Source: Bin87 sp965204905 (GTDB lineage: Bacteria > Chloroflexota > Dehalococcoidia > Lucifugimonadales > UBA3495). Taken from it: DNA of 64,000 nucleotides. Below are positions 41,681 to 51,147 of this stretch, piece by piece. Each line of letters starts with the position of its first letter. The first letter of the stretch is position 1. The stretch spans positions 2,046,001-2,110,000 of the forward strand of contig OZ242042.1 in the NCBI GenBank assembly GCA_965204905.1. The letters are read 5' to 3'. The notes below the pieces were generated by a model. That model was not told the DNA's origin, made no database searches, and saw only the letters and a program-made list of their open reading frames with translations. A program made the position numbers and the translations under genes.

Positions 41681-44600
41681 ATGCTGACCATCCTGCACGG
41701 GGGCATCGCGCCGATAGTTGAGCGGTGGCGCCTAATTCGCGGGCCCGATGGAGGCCGCTGGTATTGGGCAGTAGCCGGCGGGCACGACGATCCGGAGAAC
41801 CCGGACCATACCCATGAGAATCAGCCCAACGGGGGAGATGGCAATGGCCAGCCTGACCAACCGCCGGATGCTCCACCCCAGGGTCCGCCGCAGGAACCGC
41901 CCCAGCAAGAGCCGCCGGTTCCCGACCGCCTGACCCACGTTCCCGACCCCGACGCTGCGCCAGGTGTGCCGGAAATTCCCCAAGCGCCGCCCCAAGAACC
42001 CGTCATGCTCGGTCATACCATCGACACCGGGCAGTTACAAGTGGACGTGGACCGGTTATACCGGGAGCGGACGGCGGCAGGCGAGGCTTATATCGCCGCG
42101 CAAGCCGCCGCCGACGAGGCGCATCAGAACTTGGCTGCTGGCCGTGGGGGAACTCATTCTGAACTTTTTGCCGCGTGGCAGAGCGCGATCCAGGCCAGGG
42201 ATGCGGCAGAAGCGGCGTGGGGGGCGGCAGATGAGGCGTGGGCGGCAGCGGTTGCTGCATTGGACAACGCCAGAGAGCACAATCGTGTTCCCCACGCATC
42301 GACCACACCGACCACGCCAACCACTCCCACCGCGCCGACCGATCCAACTACTCCCACCGCGCCGACCGATCCAACCACTCCCACCGCGCCGACCGATACG
42401 ACCACTCCCACCGCGCCGACCGATCCAACCAACGTAGCTTACCAGGCAGTGGAGGAAGCCCGCGAGTCCCAGTCCCGTGAAGAGGTTGCGGAGGCATTCC
42501 TAGAAGCGGTGGAGGTGGCCCTCGAATCCGGGGACTCGGACCTGCTGACCTGGCTGGCGGAACAGGATGAGGCCGGCGAGATTGAGTTGGTGTACGGTGA
42601 GGGCCGGCGCATCTCCATCCACGACTATATCATCGAATACACTCTGCCCGAGATCCAGCGCCGCAGGGCCACCACGGCAGCACTGCAACGGGTGTCGGAA
42701 GTCACCGATACCCTGGATACGGGCGACGTGGCCGCGCTTCAGGAGATTGCCGACGGTCCTGTCGGCCGCAATCGCATCCTGGTAACCGGCGCCGACGGCG
42801 AGCTGGTGGAGACCACCATCCGGGACCACATCCAGGACACCCTGATTCCCCTGGTCCAGGAGCGCACCTGGGACGGTCTGGAACCCGTAACCGGATCCAA
42901 CGCCGCCCATGCCTGGCAACAGGACACGGAGGCCCGCGACGCCGCCGTGCTCGTGCTCAATGACCCCGACGCCACGCGGGCGGATCTGCGAGCGGCCGCG
43001 GCCACGCTGGACCGTCTGGCCGAGAAGTACGGCGACGTCTCCCTTCAGTTCAACAACGAAGCGGCCGCGCCCCGCGACGTACTCCGGCAGTGGAGCGCCT
43101 ACGCCGCCCAGCGCGCGGAAGTTGCACCCCCTCCGGACGTGAGCGGCAGCATCGCGAGCGATCCTTCCCTGGCCGCGCTCACCGACCTGGACGTCTCCAG
43201 GCAGCGGGCCAGCGGCGTCAACCTGTCCGATCGGGACGTCGCCGACCAGCGGGACGCAATCACCGACGCCCGAATCGCGGCCGTCGCCCAGTACATGGAG
43301 GACCGGGGACTGGACGGCTATCGCCACATCCTAGCCGGCAACCGGGGGGGGACGCTCTACTCGCCGGATGGCCAGGTCGCGGGGATTATCCACTGGAACT
43401 ACAACGGGCTGGCCATCATCCGGCAGCCGACCGACGACGAGCGGGTCCGGCGCCGGATGCCGTCCACCGGGACGCCCAGGACGGATACTTCGGCAACGCC
43501 CGCCGCCACTGAGCCTACCTCCGATCCCAACCCGGCTGCTGAGCCGGCGGCACAGCCTGAACCTCCGCCACCGCTGCCGGACGTGAGCGGCAGCATCGCG
43601 AGCGATCCTTCCCTGGCCGCGCTCACCGACCTGGACGTCTCCAGGCAGCGGGCCAGCGGCGTCAACCTGTCCGATCGGGACGTCGCCGACCAGCGGGACG
43701 AAATCACCGACGCCCGAATCGCCGCCATCGCCCAATACATGGAGGACCGGGGACTGGACGGCTATCGCCACATCCTAGCCGGCAACCGGGGCGGCACCAT
43801 TTACGCGCCGGATGGACGCGTCGCTGGGATTATCCACTGGAACCAGAACGGGCTGGCCATCATCCGGCAGCCGACCGAAGAGGAGCGGGTCATCCGCGGG
43901 CTGTTGATGAGACCCTCCTCTCCACCGCCTCCTACCCGACCCGACGCCGGAACCGGTCAGGGGGCCGCTCCGGCAACGCCCGGTTCACCCGGGGCGGCCC
44001 CGGTTGACGGCGCCCCGGCCGCAGCGCCCCGCCTGAGTCCCCAACGCACCGTCGAGATATTCCACCTGGACGACGACGGGATCAGAACCCTCCTGGTCGA
44101 TGAAAACGGAGATCCGGTTCGGAGGTCGGATGGAAGCCTGACTTGGGTAATGGACCGGGTCACTCAGGAGGAATACAGGGAGCGGGTCCACGGGCCGTTC
44201 CGCCAGAAACACAAGGGCGTATCCGTCTTCCGTGTCCGGCCCGGCGAGGATGAGCTCCCCGAACCGGGCACGTTCCTGACGGCTGAACAAGCCCGGCGCT
44301 TCGGACTCCCTGATGAATACGTAGGCCAGGTCGTGGAACGGCACCTCGCCCCGGACTCCGCCGGCGGAGTGCCGATCCGGCTGGTCCGCGTCAACACCCG
44401 CACCTTTGATCCTACACAACCGGACTCCGCGCCCGTCTCGCAGGCAGACGCCTACCGCCAATGGCAGCAGAGCCAGCCGTACATCGACGCCGCCCTGTCC
44501 GTCCTGAACGATGCCGACGCCACACCGGAACAACTCCAACAGGCAAAAAACGAACTCCAAAATGAGGCTAGAAAGTACGGCGAAGTTTCGCTGGACATCC

Positions 44601-47600
44601 AGACTGGAGAAACGGTTTCGAGCCGGCCCGTCAGCGAAATATTCGCTGAATGGATTGCCCACGCCGATGCGCGCATCAACAACGCCACCGCAGATCCGGC
44701 TACCACCGCAGACCCAGCTACCACCGCCGTGCTCGCCGAGATCGACGCAGCCCTGGCGGATGGGGTCACGGATGACGAGTTGGCGCGGTTGCAGGAGTTA
44801 GCGGCGGACCCGGCCAATGCCAGCCGCAGAATCATGGTCGGCGGGCAGGAGACCACCATCTCCGACTACCTGCGGGACCAGGCCATCCCCTCGGTGGAAG
44901 AGCACCGCGAAGCCGGCGCCGTCCTGGATGAAATTGGTTCCATCCTGGACATTCCCGACCCATCCGACACCGCTGACATCAGGGAACGCGCTGCTCGGCT
45001 GCAAGCCCTCGCCGATGATCCGGCCAACGCGCAGCGCATGATCACCCTCACTATTGACGGCGAGCCGGTGCAGATCTCCATTAGGGACTACATCCGCGAC
45101 TACGCGCAGGATCAGGCCAACGCCAAAGTCGAACTGGGCAAGGCCGCGCTGGAGTTGGGACTGCCCGCCAACGCCAGCGCCGGGGAGGTCAACGCCGCGA
45201 TCCAGGCGCGGAACGCGGCCGCCCTGGTGGAGTTCAACACCGGCCTCGGCATTCCCGAATCCAGCACGCTGGAGCAGGCGCAGGCCGTCCACGCGGCCCT
45301 GAACATCGGTCGCCGGTATGACGACGTTGCCGGAGATATGCCATCGTCGGACCGCATCCTGGAAATCGTGGGCGACCCCCGGGCCAGCTTGGCGGACATC
45401 GACGCGGCGTTGGAGCAGGCTCGCGCCGACTACCAGGCTTATGCCGATGCCAACCAGCAAGTTTACACCGAAGACGGCGAAACGGTTTACTCGTGGGGAG
45501 GCTGGCAACAACAAATTGAAGCCAGCCGATTGGCGAAGGAAGTTCAGCGCCTAGGGCGGGAAAAGGCATTGGCCCAAGCCGCGGTCCGCGATGCCACCGG
45601 CGACACCGAAGCATGGGCCAAGGGTCAATACTGGCGAGGGAAGTGGTTTGGCCCGCAAGGGCGTCCTAAAAATAACTTCGAGGCGACGCTCCTGGAACAG
45701 CAGCAGGTGGCGAATCGCGCCTACAAGGATTTGCACGACGACGACGGCGCCTTCGCGTCCGGGGACGGCGGCACTCACGTGTCCACGGACAGCAACGGCA
45801 ACACCAGCGTGCGGGGGCCCGAGGGCACCACCGTCTATGACAGCGACGGCAACCTGGTGAGCAGCCTGGACGAAGACGGCAATCGCACCGAGGCGACGCA
45901 TCAGAACCTCGGTGCGCACCTGAACGACCTGGCCGGTAGGCTGGACAGCTATGAGCAGACGGGATCCATCCCCGACACCGCGCTGCCGGAGACGACCGTT
46001 GTACAGGAAAGCCCCGCAGCGACGACCGACGCCGCGGCGCAGCAGCAATCCGCCGTCGTTCCCGACAACTCGGCGCTGGCCCTGTCATTGGGACTATCGG
46101 CCAATGCCAGTTACGAGGAAATCAAGGCGGCCGCCGACGCGCACAATGCCCGGGTGGCCGTATCCCTGGGACTGCCTGCCGACGCCACTCCCGACGAAAT
46201 CAGCAGGGCGGCAACCGACCGGAACGTGCGGCTGCTGGAAGCCCGGGGCATCGACACCTCCGAGATGACCGACGCCCAGGTGAACGCCCTGGCGCCGGAC
46301 GTGTACGCGGCCGCCACTCCCGATAAGGACCTGAGCGCGGTCGAAACCGGAACCACCATCGACGCCAGCCTGGCCTCAGACCTGGGTTACGACTACAGCG
46401 CCGTCGGCAAGACCGTGGTGCGCGACTCCGAAGGCAACACCGCCCTGGTGGATTCCGGATACGTCGCGTACGCGGAGTCCTACGGCCTCACCCCGTCGCA
46501 GCTGTTCGATGGTCAGCGCTTGGACGCCGAGGGCGCGGGCGACTACGCCAGCGACGGGCCGACTCCCCTTGCCATCGAGCAGCAGGAGCAGGTCCAGCAG
46601 CTGCGCGACGTGGGCCGGCTGGCCATGGGCACCGACTGGGAAGCCGTGCGGGAAAATCAACGCCGCTACGACGCCGAGCTGCTGGCCGCCGCCCGCTCCG
46701 CTGGCATGGAGCCGGAGGGCGGCATCACCGACTCCAACCGCGACCTGATCGCCGCCGCCGTGGGAGTGGCCAACCGGCGCGACGTCATGCTGCCCGACGG
46801 CCAGCGAGTTGACGCGGTTGCGTTCCGGCAGCGCCAGGCCGTCGAGTTGGGCCTGCCCGCCAACGCCTCCCAGGAGGATATCGAACGCCGCGTCAACTTG
46901 ATCAACACTGGCGCCGCGCTCGACGCGGACCGGAACGCCGACGAGTGGGAAAGGCTGGCCGTCGATTTAGGGGTGGATACGACGTCGCCCACGTGGGTAG
47001 AAGACACGCAGCGGCGCGTCAACCTGATCAATACCAGCGCCGCGGTGGACGCGGACCGGAGCGCGGACGCCCTGGAGCGACGCGCGGTTGACCTCGGGCT
47101 GCCCAACAGCGCCACTCGAGAGCAGGTGGATTTTCGGCAGGCGGTGGCGCTGGTAAGCGAAGTCAACGGCCTGGACCGGGATGATGTGCCCGGGCTGGAG
47201 TCCATGATCCTGGACGGAACCCTCCGGGTTACCGAGGACGGACGGTTGCGAGAAGGCGAGACGCTGACGGCGTTGGGCGGGGATGAATATCGCTCCAGCC
47301 TGGATGCCCTGTCGCCTGAGCAACGGTGGATACATCATCGGGTCAAGCACCAGTCGGAAAACCCGGACGCGGCCCTGTGGGCGATTGGAGGTCCGGGGGC
47401 GATACGCGCCGGCATAGCCGTGGGCAAGGTGGGTGTCAACCTCGGCAGGGCCGCGCCGGGAGCCGCACGGTCATTCCAAGGTTACCCGGGCATGGCTCAG
47501 GGCCAGATTCCGCTCTGGGCCGGCCGGAACCTGCGATATGGCTATCCCGGCATGCCCCAGGGAGGCCGGACGGCGCGTGCGGCAATCCGACAGGGCCGAG

Positions 47601-50551
47601 ATCTATTCGGGCGGACCGTGGACGAAGCCGGCGAGCAGGTGTGGCTGGATGGGTTCTTCACCGGCGATTTGCCGAATCCGACCAATCCCGCCGACGTGGG
47701 ATTCTTCGCGGGGGAGGTCGCCCTGGACCGCATCGGCGGCAACGTGCGCAGCCGTCCCACCGTCGGGCCAGCGAGTCGTGGCGGTGTCGAAAGCCGGACG
47801 CTGTGGGAGACGTTCCGCGACGCCTCGGACCTGCCCGCCGGCCATCCCATGCTCCCGCCTACGTCGGCAGCGCGGCCCATGACCCCTGCCGAGCGGATCG
47901 TGGCCACCAGAGAACTCACCAAGATTTACATGGACGCCGGATACCCGTCCAGCACCGCGCGGCAACTGGCCGCCCGCGCCGCGGGGATGCGTGGCGTGAG
48001 CCGGTCCGCCCCGGAGATCGTGAACCCTCAACGGCTGAGCGTGGCCGGCCGACAGACGTATCGGATGCCCACCAACTTCAGCCCGTCGCCGGAAGCGGTA
48101 CAGCGTTACAATGAGTCATTGGCGATGGGATTGCAGCCACGTTCGGCCGCCCGCGACGCTGGCCTGATCGGCGTCCCCGGATTTGATCCCGACGCGGGCA
48201 CAAACATCGGACCCTCGCCGGAAGCGGCGCAGCGTTACCATGAGTCCTTGGCGATGGGAGTATCGCCAAAGGCGGCCGCCCGCGACGCCGGCTTGCTCGG
48301 CGTCCCCGGGTTTGATCCCGACGCGGATGCGGCGGGTCTGGACCCGCAAGCACCACCCCTGTCCATCGCGGAAAGGATGGGACCGCGACCGTCAACGCCG
48401 CCTCCGGTTATGACCATCGAGGATCCGTTTGCAAACGTCTGGACCCCGGCCGCGACGAGCCTGGACCCATTCAGCAACGTGGTTACTCCCCAAAGCCCGG
48501 ATTCTCCGTACAATCCGGAGAACCTGGAGCGCATACGGTCCGACCTGCTACGGCTCGAACAGCAACGCCAGGCGCAGCGCCAACAGCGTGCCGCGGAATG
48601 GCGCGTGCAGCAGACGGATACCCTGTCGCAGCAACGTCGTGCGGAAATCGAGGCACAGCAGGCTCGGTTGGCTCAGGCGCAAGGTGATCAGGCGGCTACC
48701 CAGCGTGCGTTGGCACGCCAACAGCAGGCGCAGTCGCGCCAGGAGCAGATAGATCGGCAACAGCAGGAGCTGATGGAGCAACGCTCCAGGGAGTTGCAGG
48801 AATCGCTGGACGCTACGCAACAAGAAGAGCGAGAGAGAGAATTATCAACCAGCGATTCACCGTCGACATCTTCCAGGCCATTTCCAGTCACCTCCACCGC
48901 GACTATACCACAGCCGCTCGCGCTTGTTGACGTTCGGCCCGCCATTGAGGTCCAGCCCGCTGTGGGAGTCCAGCCCACCGTCGCGGTGGAACCCGCCGTC
49001 GCGGTGGAACCCGCCGTCGCGGTGGAACCCGCCGTCGCGGTAGAGCCTGCCGTCGGTGTGGCGCCCGCCGCCGCGGTAGAGCCTGCCGTCGCGGTAGAGC
49101 CTGCCGTCGGTGTGGCCGCCGTCGTCGAGGTGCAGCCCGCCGTTGAGGTGCAGCCTGCCATCACAGTGGCACCCGCCGTCGAGGTGCCCCCAGCCCGTGA
49201 GGTCGTACCCGCCATTGGGGTTGAGCCCGCCGTCGGTGTGGCGCCCGCCCGTGAGGTTGTGCCAGCCATTGGGGTTGAGCCCGCCATCGACGTGGAGCAG
49301 GCGGTTGAGGTGCGGACCGCAGCAGCAACCGAATCCGCCCTCGGTGTGGCACCCGCCGTAGGCGTTCAGCCTGCCGTGGGCGTCCAACCCGCCGTGGGTG
49401 TCCAACCCGCCGTGGGTGTCCAACCCGCCGTCGGCGTTCAGCCTGCCGTGGGCGTCCAACCCGCCGTGGGCGTCCAACCCGCCGTCGGCGTTCAGCCTGC
49501 CGTGGGCGTCCAACCCGCCGTGGGTGTCCAGCCCGCCGTGGGTGTCCAGCCCGCTGTGGGTGTTCAGCCTGCCGTGGGCGTGCAACCTGTTATCACTACC
49601 AAGCCTCCCACGCGGCTGCCGGAGGCAGACCCTGACCCTGACAGCCAGCACCGTCGTCGTGAGCTGCCCGCCGCCGCCGGCGACCCCAACCAGCGCCCTC
49701 GCGAGGTCCAGTACGAGGAACGGGTGCGCCACACCGTGGACCTGATCACAGGCGAGCACACCATCGAGCCGCTCACCGATGAATCGCTGCGGACAGCGCG
49801 GATTACCGGCTATAGCGCCGCGAACCCGGAGGGAGCCGCGCTCCGCGCCGGTTCGGTGGTGCTGGAGGTCGATCAGGACTCGGTGAACCTGGAGAGCGCC
49901 ACGCGACGCCGTGACGCCGATCTGCGAGGAAACGAGGGCGTCGATTACTCCACCCTACAGATGCCCGGCACGGCCAATGAGATCGACTACCGCGACATCA
50001 ACCCGGTTCGGCGGGAGGGTGAGGGCAGCGCCGTGGATTATTCCACCTTGCAGATGCCCCGGACGGCCAATGAGATCGACTACCGCGACATCAACCCGGT
50101 CCAGCGGGAACCCTCGGCCGGCGCCGTGGACTACTCCGCCCTACAGATGCCAGGGGCGTCAGATGCCAGCGCGGGTTCACCGGCGGAGCCGATGTTGAAG
50201 CGTCCGGAGACCAGGGCCGAACTGGAGCGGTTCCACGCCCAGTACCGGCGCGCGCTGAACCAGGAACCCACCGGAGACCTGGACCGCGACCTGGCCACCT
50301 ACGAGGACTCGGTAAGATCCCGAATTTCGAGGCGCTCCGCCACGTCGGGCGTGGATTACTCGCGGATAGAATACGCTCCCGGTCAGGGACCAACGCGATC
50401 GAAGGGGCAACGGTCGGCCAACGACCGCGCGTCGGGCATGGTCGGCGGAGGGGGCGCCATGCGGCGCCGCGGCGGTGGCAACCGGCGACGGGACGATGAC
50501 GATGACGAGAAATACGTGCGGCCGGTCATCCAGGTGACGCTGGCCAGCTGA
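41681..50551 (+). CDS. Giant 2,956-residue modular repeat protein
   Basis: The largest gene of the element; no enzymatic motif, signal peptide or clear TM segment was seen. In order: Pro-rich N-terminus (to ~110); TTPTAPTDP repeats (206-250); recurring units ending in S-I-(R/H)-D-Y-I (near 306, 377, 1057, 1130); two near-identical 105-residue modules (485-589, 633-737); LGLPANAS-type helical motifs (near 1160, 1469, 1494, 1723, 1806); a YD-repeat-like stretch (TVYDSDGNL, ~1385); two SPEA..RY.ESLAMG units (from 2136); Gln/Glu-rich coiled coil (2285-2390); ~35 QPAVGV-type hexapeptides (2420-2640); three DYS(T/A)LQMP units 31 residues apart (from 2754); and a basic/acidic tail. GAGGAG precedes the ATG. 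A scaffold, length-determining or surface-filament role is conceivable. Confidence 0.8.
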   Translation: MLTILHGGIAPIVERWRLIRGPDGGRWYWAVAGGHDDPENPDHTHENQPNGGDGNGQPDQPPDAPPQGPPQEPPQQEPPVPDRLTHVPDPDAAPGVPEIPQAPPQEPVMLGHTIDTGQLQVDVDRLYRERTAAGEAYIAAQAAADEAHQNLAAGRGGTHSELFAAWQSAIQARDAAEAAWGAADEAWAAAVAALDNAREHNRVPHASTTPTTPTTPTAPTDPTTPTAPTDPTTPTAPTDTTTPTAPTDPTNVAYQAVEEARESQSREEVAEAFLEAVEVALESGDSDLLTWLAEQDEAGEIELVYGEGRRISIHDYIIEYTLPEIQRRRATTAALQRVSEVTDTLDTGDVAALQEIADGPVGRNRILVTGADGELVETTIRDHIQDTLIPLVQERTWDGLEPVTGSNAAHAWQQDTEARDAAVLVLNDPDATRADLRAAAATLDRLAEKYGDVSLQFNNEAAAPRDVLRQWSAYAAQRAEVAPPPDVSGSIASDPSLAALTDLDVSRQRASGVNLSDRDVADQRDAITDARIAAVAQYMEDRGLDGYRHILAGNRGGTLYSPDGQVAGIIHWNYNGLAIIRQPTDDERVRRRMPSTGTPRTDTSATPAATEPTSDPNPAAEPAAQPEPPPPLPDVSGSIASDPSLAALTDLDVSRQRASGVNLSDRDVADQRDEITDARIAAIAQYMEDRGLDGYRHILAGNRGGTIYAPDGRVAGIIHWNQNGLAIIRQPTEEERVIRGLLMRPSSPPPPTRPDAGTGQGAAPATPGSPGAAPVDGAPAAAPRLSPQRTVEIFHLDDDGIRTLLVDENGDPVRRSDGSLTWVMDRVTQEEYRERVHGPFRQKHKGVSVFRVRPGEDELPEPGTFLTAEQARRFGLPDEYVGQVVERHLAPDSAGGVPIRLVRVNTRTFDPTQPDSAPVSQADAYRQWQQSQPYIDAALSVLNDADATPEQLQQAKNELQNEARKYGEVSLDIQTGETVSSRPVSEIFAEWIAHADARINNATADPATTADPATTAVLAEIDAALADGVTDDELARLQELAADPANASRRIMVGGQETTISDYLRDQAIPSVEEHREAGAVLDEIGSILDIPDPSDTADIRERAARLQALADDPANAQRMITLTIDGEPVQISIRDYIRDYAQDQANAKVELGKAALELGLPANASAGEVNAAIQARNAAALVEFNTGLGIPESSTLEQAQAVHAALNIGRRYDDVAGDMPSSDRILEIVGDPRASLADIDAALEQARADYQAYADANQQVYTEDGETVYSWGGWQQQIEASRLAKEVQRLGREKALAQAAVRDATGDTEAWAKGQYWRGKWFGPQGRPKNNFEATLLEQQQVANRAYKDLHDDDGAFASGDGGTHVSTDSNGNTSVRGPEGTTVYDSDGNLVSSLDEDGNRTEATHQNLGAHLNDLAGRLDSYEQTGSIPDTALPETTVVQESPAATTDAAAQQQSAVVPDNSALALSLGLSANASYEEIKAAADAHNARVAVSLGLPADATPDEISRAATDRNVRLLEARGIDTSEMTDAQVNALAPDVYAAATPDKDLSAVETGTTIDASLASDLGYDYSAVGKTVVRDSEGNTALVDSGYVAYAESYGLTPSQLFDGQRLDAEGAGDYASDGPTPLAIEQQEQVQQLRDVGRLAMGTDWEAVRENQRRYDAELLAAARSAGMEPEGGITDSNRDLIAAAVGVANRRDVMLPDGQRVDAVAFRQRQAVELGLPANASQEDIERRVNLINTGAALDADRNADEWERLAVDLGVDTTSPTWVEDTQRRVNLINTSAAVDADRSADALERRAVDLGLPNSATREQVDFRQAVALVSEVNGLDRDDVPGLESMILDGTLRVTEDGRLREGETLTALGGDEYRSSLDALSPEQRWIHHRVKHQSENPDAALWAIGGPGAIRAGIAVGKVGVNLGRAAPGAARSFQGYPGMAQGQIPLWAGRNLRYGYPGMPQGGRTARAAIRQGRDLFGRTVDEAGEQVWLDGFFTGDLPNPTNPADVGFFAGEVALDRIGGNVRSRPTVGPASRGGVESRTLWETFRDASDLPAGHPMLPPTSAARPMTPAERIVATRELTKIYMDAGYPSSTARQLAARAAGMRGVSRSAPEIVNPQRLSVAGRQTYRMPTNFSPSPEAVQRYNESLAMGLQPRSAARDAGLIGVPGFDPDAGTNIGPSPEAAQRYHESLAMGVSPKAAARDAGLLGVPGFDPDADAAGLDPQAPPLSIAERMGPRPSTPPPVMTIEDPFANVWTPAATSLDPFSNVVTPQSPDSPYNPENLERIRSDLLRLEQQRQAQRQQRAAEWRVQQTDTLSQQRRAEIEAQQARLAQAQGDQAATQRALARQQQAQSRQEQIDRQQQELMEQRSRELQESLDATQQEERERELSTSDSPSTSSRPFPVTSTATIPQPLALVDVRPAIEVQPAVGVQPTVAVEPAVAVEPAVAVEPAVAVEPAVGVAPAAAVEPAVAVEPAVGVAAVVEVQPAVEVQPAITVAPAVEVPPAREVVPAIGVEPAVGVAPAREVVPAIGVEPAIDVEQAVEVRTAAATESALGVAPAVGVQPAVGVQPAVGVQPAVGVQPAVGVQPAVGVQPAVGVQPAVGVQPAVGVQPAVGVQPAVGVQPAVGVQPAVGVQPVITTKPPTRLPEADPDPDSQHRRRELPAAAGDPNQRPREVQYEERVRHTVDLITGEHTIEPLTDESLRTARITGYSAANPEGAALRAGSVVLEVDQDSVNLESATRRRDADLRGNEGVDYSTLQMPGTANEIDYRDINPVRREGEGSAVDYSTLQMPRTANEIDYRDINPVQREPSAGAVDYSALQMPGASDASAGSPAEPMLKRPETRAELERFHAQYRRALNQEPTGDLDRDLATYEDSVRSRISRRSATSGVDYSRIEYAPGQGPTRSKGQRSANDRASGMVGGGGAMRRRGGGNRRRDDDDDEKYVRPVIQVTLAS
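42297..42431 (+). repeat. 27-bp tandem repeat encoding TTPTAPTDP
   Basis: About four in-phase copies of a 27-bp unit encode TTPTAPTDP, preceded by shorter TTP steps. The composition matches the Thr/Pro linkers of other proteins in the operon. Confidence 0.8.
43133..43891 (+). repeat. Two direct repeats of ~315 bp within the giant gene
   Basis: 43133-43447 and 43577-43891 encode modules beginning PDVSGSIASDPSLAALTDLD and ending GLAIIRQPT. The DNA is nearly identical across each unit, with scattered changes toward the 3' end. A ~130-bp variable linker separates them. This points to a recent intragenic duplication. Confidence 0.85.
48943..49590 (+). repeat. 18-bp tandem repeat array encoding QPAVGV-type hexapeptides
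   Basis: About 36 units of 18 bp. The first part is degenerate (EVQPAV, AVEPAV, EVVPAI); the last ~12 units are nearly uniform QPAVGV, and themselves fall into higher-order blocks. A strictly alternating hydrophobic/Pro pattern predicts an extended rod. Confidence 0.88.
49941..50160 (+). repeat. Three 93-bp repeats encoding DYS(T/A)LQMP modules
   Basis: Units begin at ~49941, 50034 and 50127 and encode VDYSTLQMP(G/R)TANEIDYRDINPV-type modules with strong DNA identity; the third is truncated. They sit near the C-terminus of the giant protein and may be short binding motifs. Confidence 0.8.
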
Positions 50552-50565
50552 TCCAAGGAGCGAGC

Positions 50566-50901
50566 ATGATTACCAGGAGCGTCAAACGGGGTATCGCCTC
50601 GAGCTGGCGGCAGAGTTCCGCCCACTACGGCGGCCGCAACTGGCCGCTGGCGGCGGTGATGCTGTGCAACCTCACCGCAACGACCCTCTTCGGGGGCAGC
50701 CTGATGCTGCTCCTGGTGGCGTTGGTGGAGACGACGTACGCGGCGGCCAACCCTGATCGGTTCACCTGGTTCAGTGTCGGAGCCGCGCAGGCCCTGCTGT
50801 CATATGCCGCCATCGCCTTCTTCGGATCCCTCGTTCCCATGCTGGCCACCATGGTTCTGAACCGGATCTACCGTCGCCGTTGCAAAACCTGCAAACGCTG
50901 A
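50566..50901 (+). CDS. Two-TM protein of unknown function
   Basis: A 111-residue protein with a basic N-terminus, TM1 (LAAVMLCNLTATTLFGGSLMLLLVALV), a short loop, TM2 (GAAQALLSYAAIAFFGSLVPMLATMVL) and a basic Cys-containing end (RRRCKTCKR). AAGGAG lies before the ATG. It follows the giant gene by 14 nt. Confidence 0.55.
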   Translation: MITRSVKRGIASSWRQSSAHYGGRNWPLAAVMLCNLTATTLFGGSLMLLLVALVETTYAAANPDRFTWFSVGAAQALLSYAAIAFFGSLVPMLATMVLNRIYRRRCKTCKR

Positions 50902-50922
50902 ACGGGACACCAAAACACGCTA

Positions 50923-50941
50923 GCGTTTCCCGGGGAAACGC
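50923..50941. promoter_or_regulatory. Palindromic site 4, candidate ParB-binding site
   Basis: GCGTTTCCCGGGGAAACGC: 8-bp perfect arms, 3-bp centre, in the short intergenic space between 50901 and 50959. This is the one family member lying wholly outside coding sequence with room on both sides. Confidence 0.5.
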
Positions 50942-50958
50942 AGGCCGACAGGAGAATC

Positions 50959-51147
50959 ATGCAGAACCCGTCCCATACCCTGGTGATCGACTGGGACGCC
51001 CAGGGCAACGTCGAGTACCGGGACCTGACCTCCGGCGCGGAGGGGCACGTACCGGCCAAGGATGAGCTATTGGTCAAGGGCGAGGGCGGCCGTCGGATCC
51101 TCATCTACCACGAGCCTGATGCCGAGGTCCACGAGGGACTGCCGTGA
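50959..51147 (+). CDS. 62-residue soluble protein
   Basis: A beta-rich acidic protein (HTLVIDWDAQGNVEYRDLTSG; RRILIYHEPDAEVHEGLP) with no Cys or TM. AGGAG precedes the ATG. Its stop overlaps the next start (GTGA). Confidence 0.5.
   Translation: MQNPSHTLVIDWDAQGNVEYRDLTSGAEGHVPAKDELLVKGEGGRRILIYHEPDAEVHEGLP

Noticed and set aside
48857..49759. Minus-strand frame encoding HGGLDTHG-type repeats
   Set aside because: It is the antisense of the 18-bp repeat array in the giant gene. All frames stay open because the repeat lacks stop codons.
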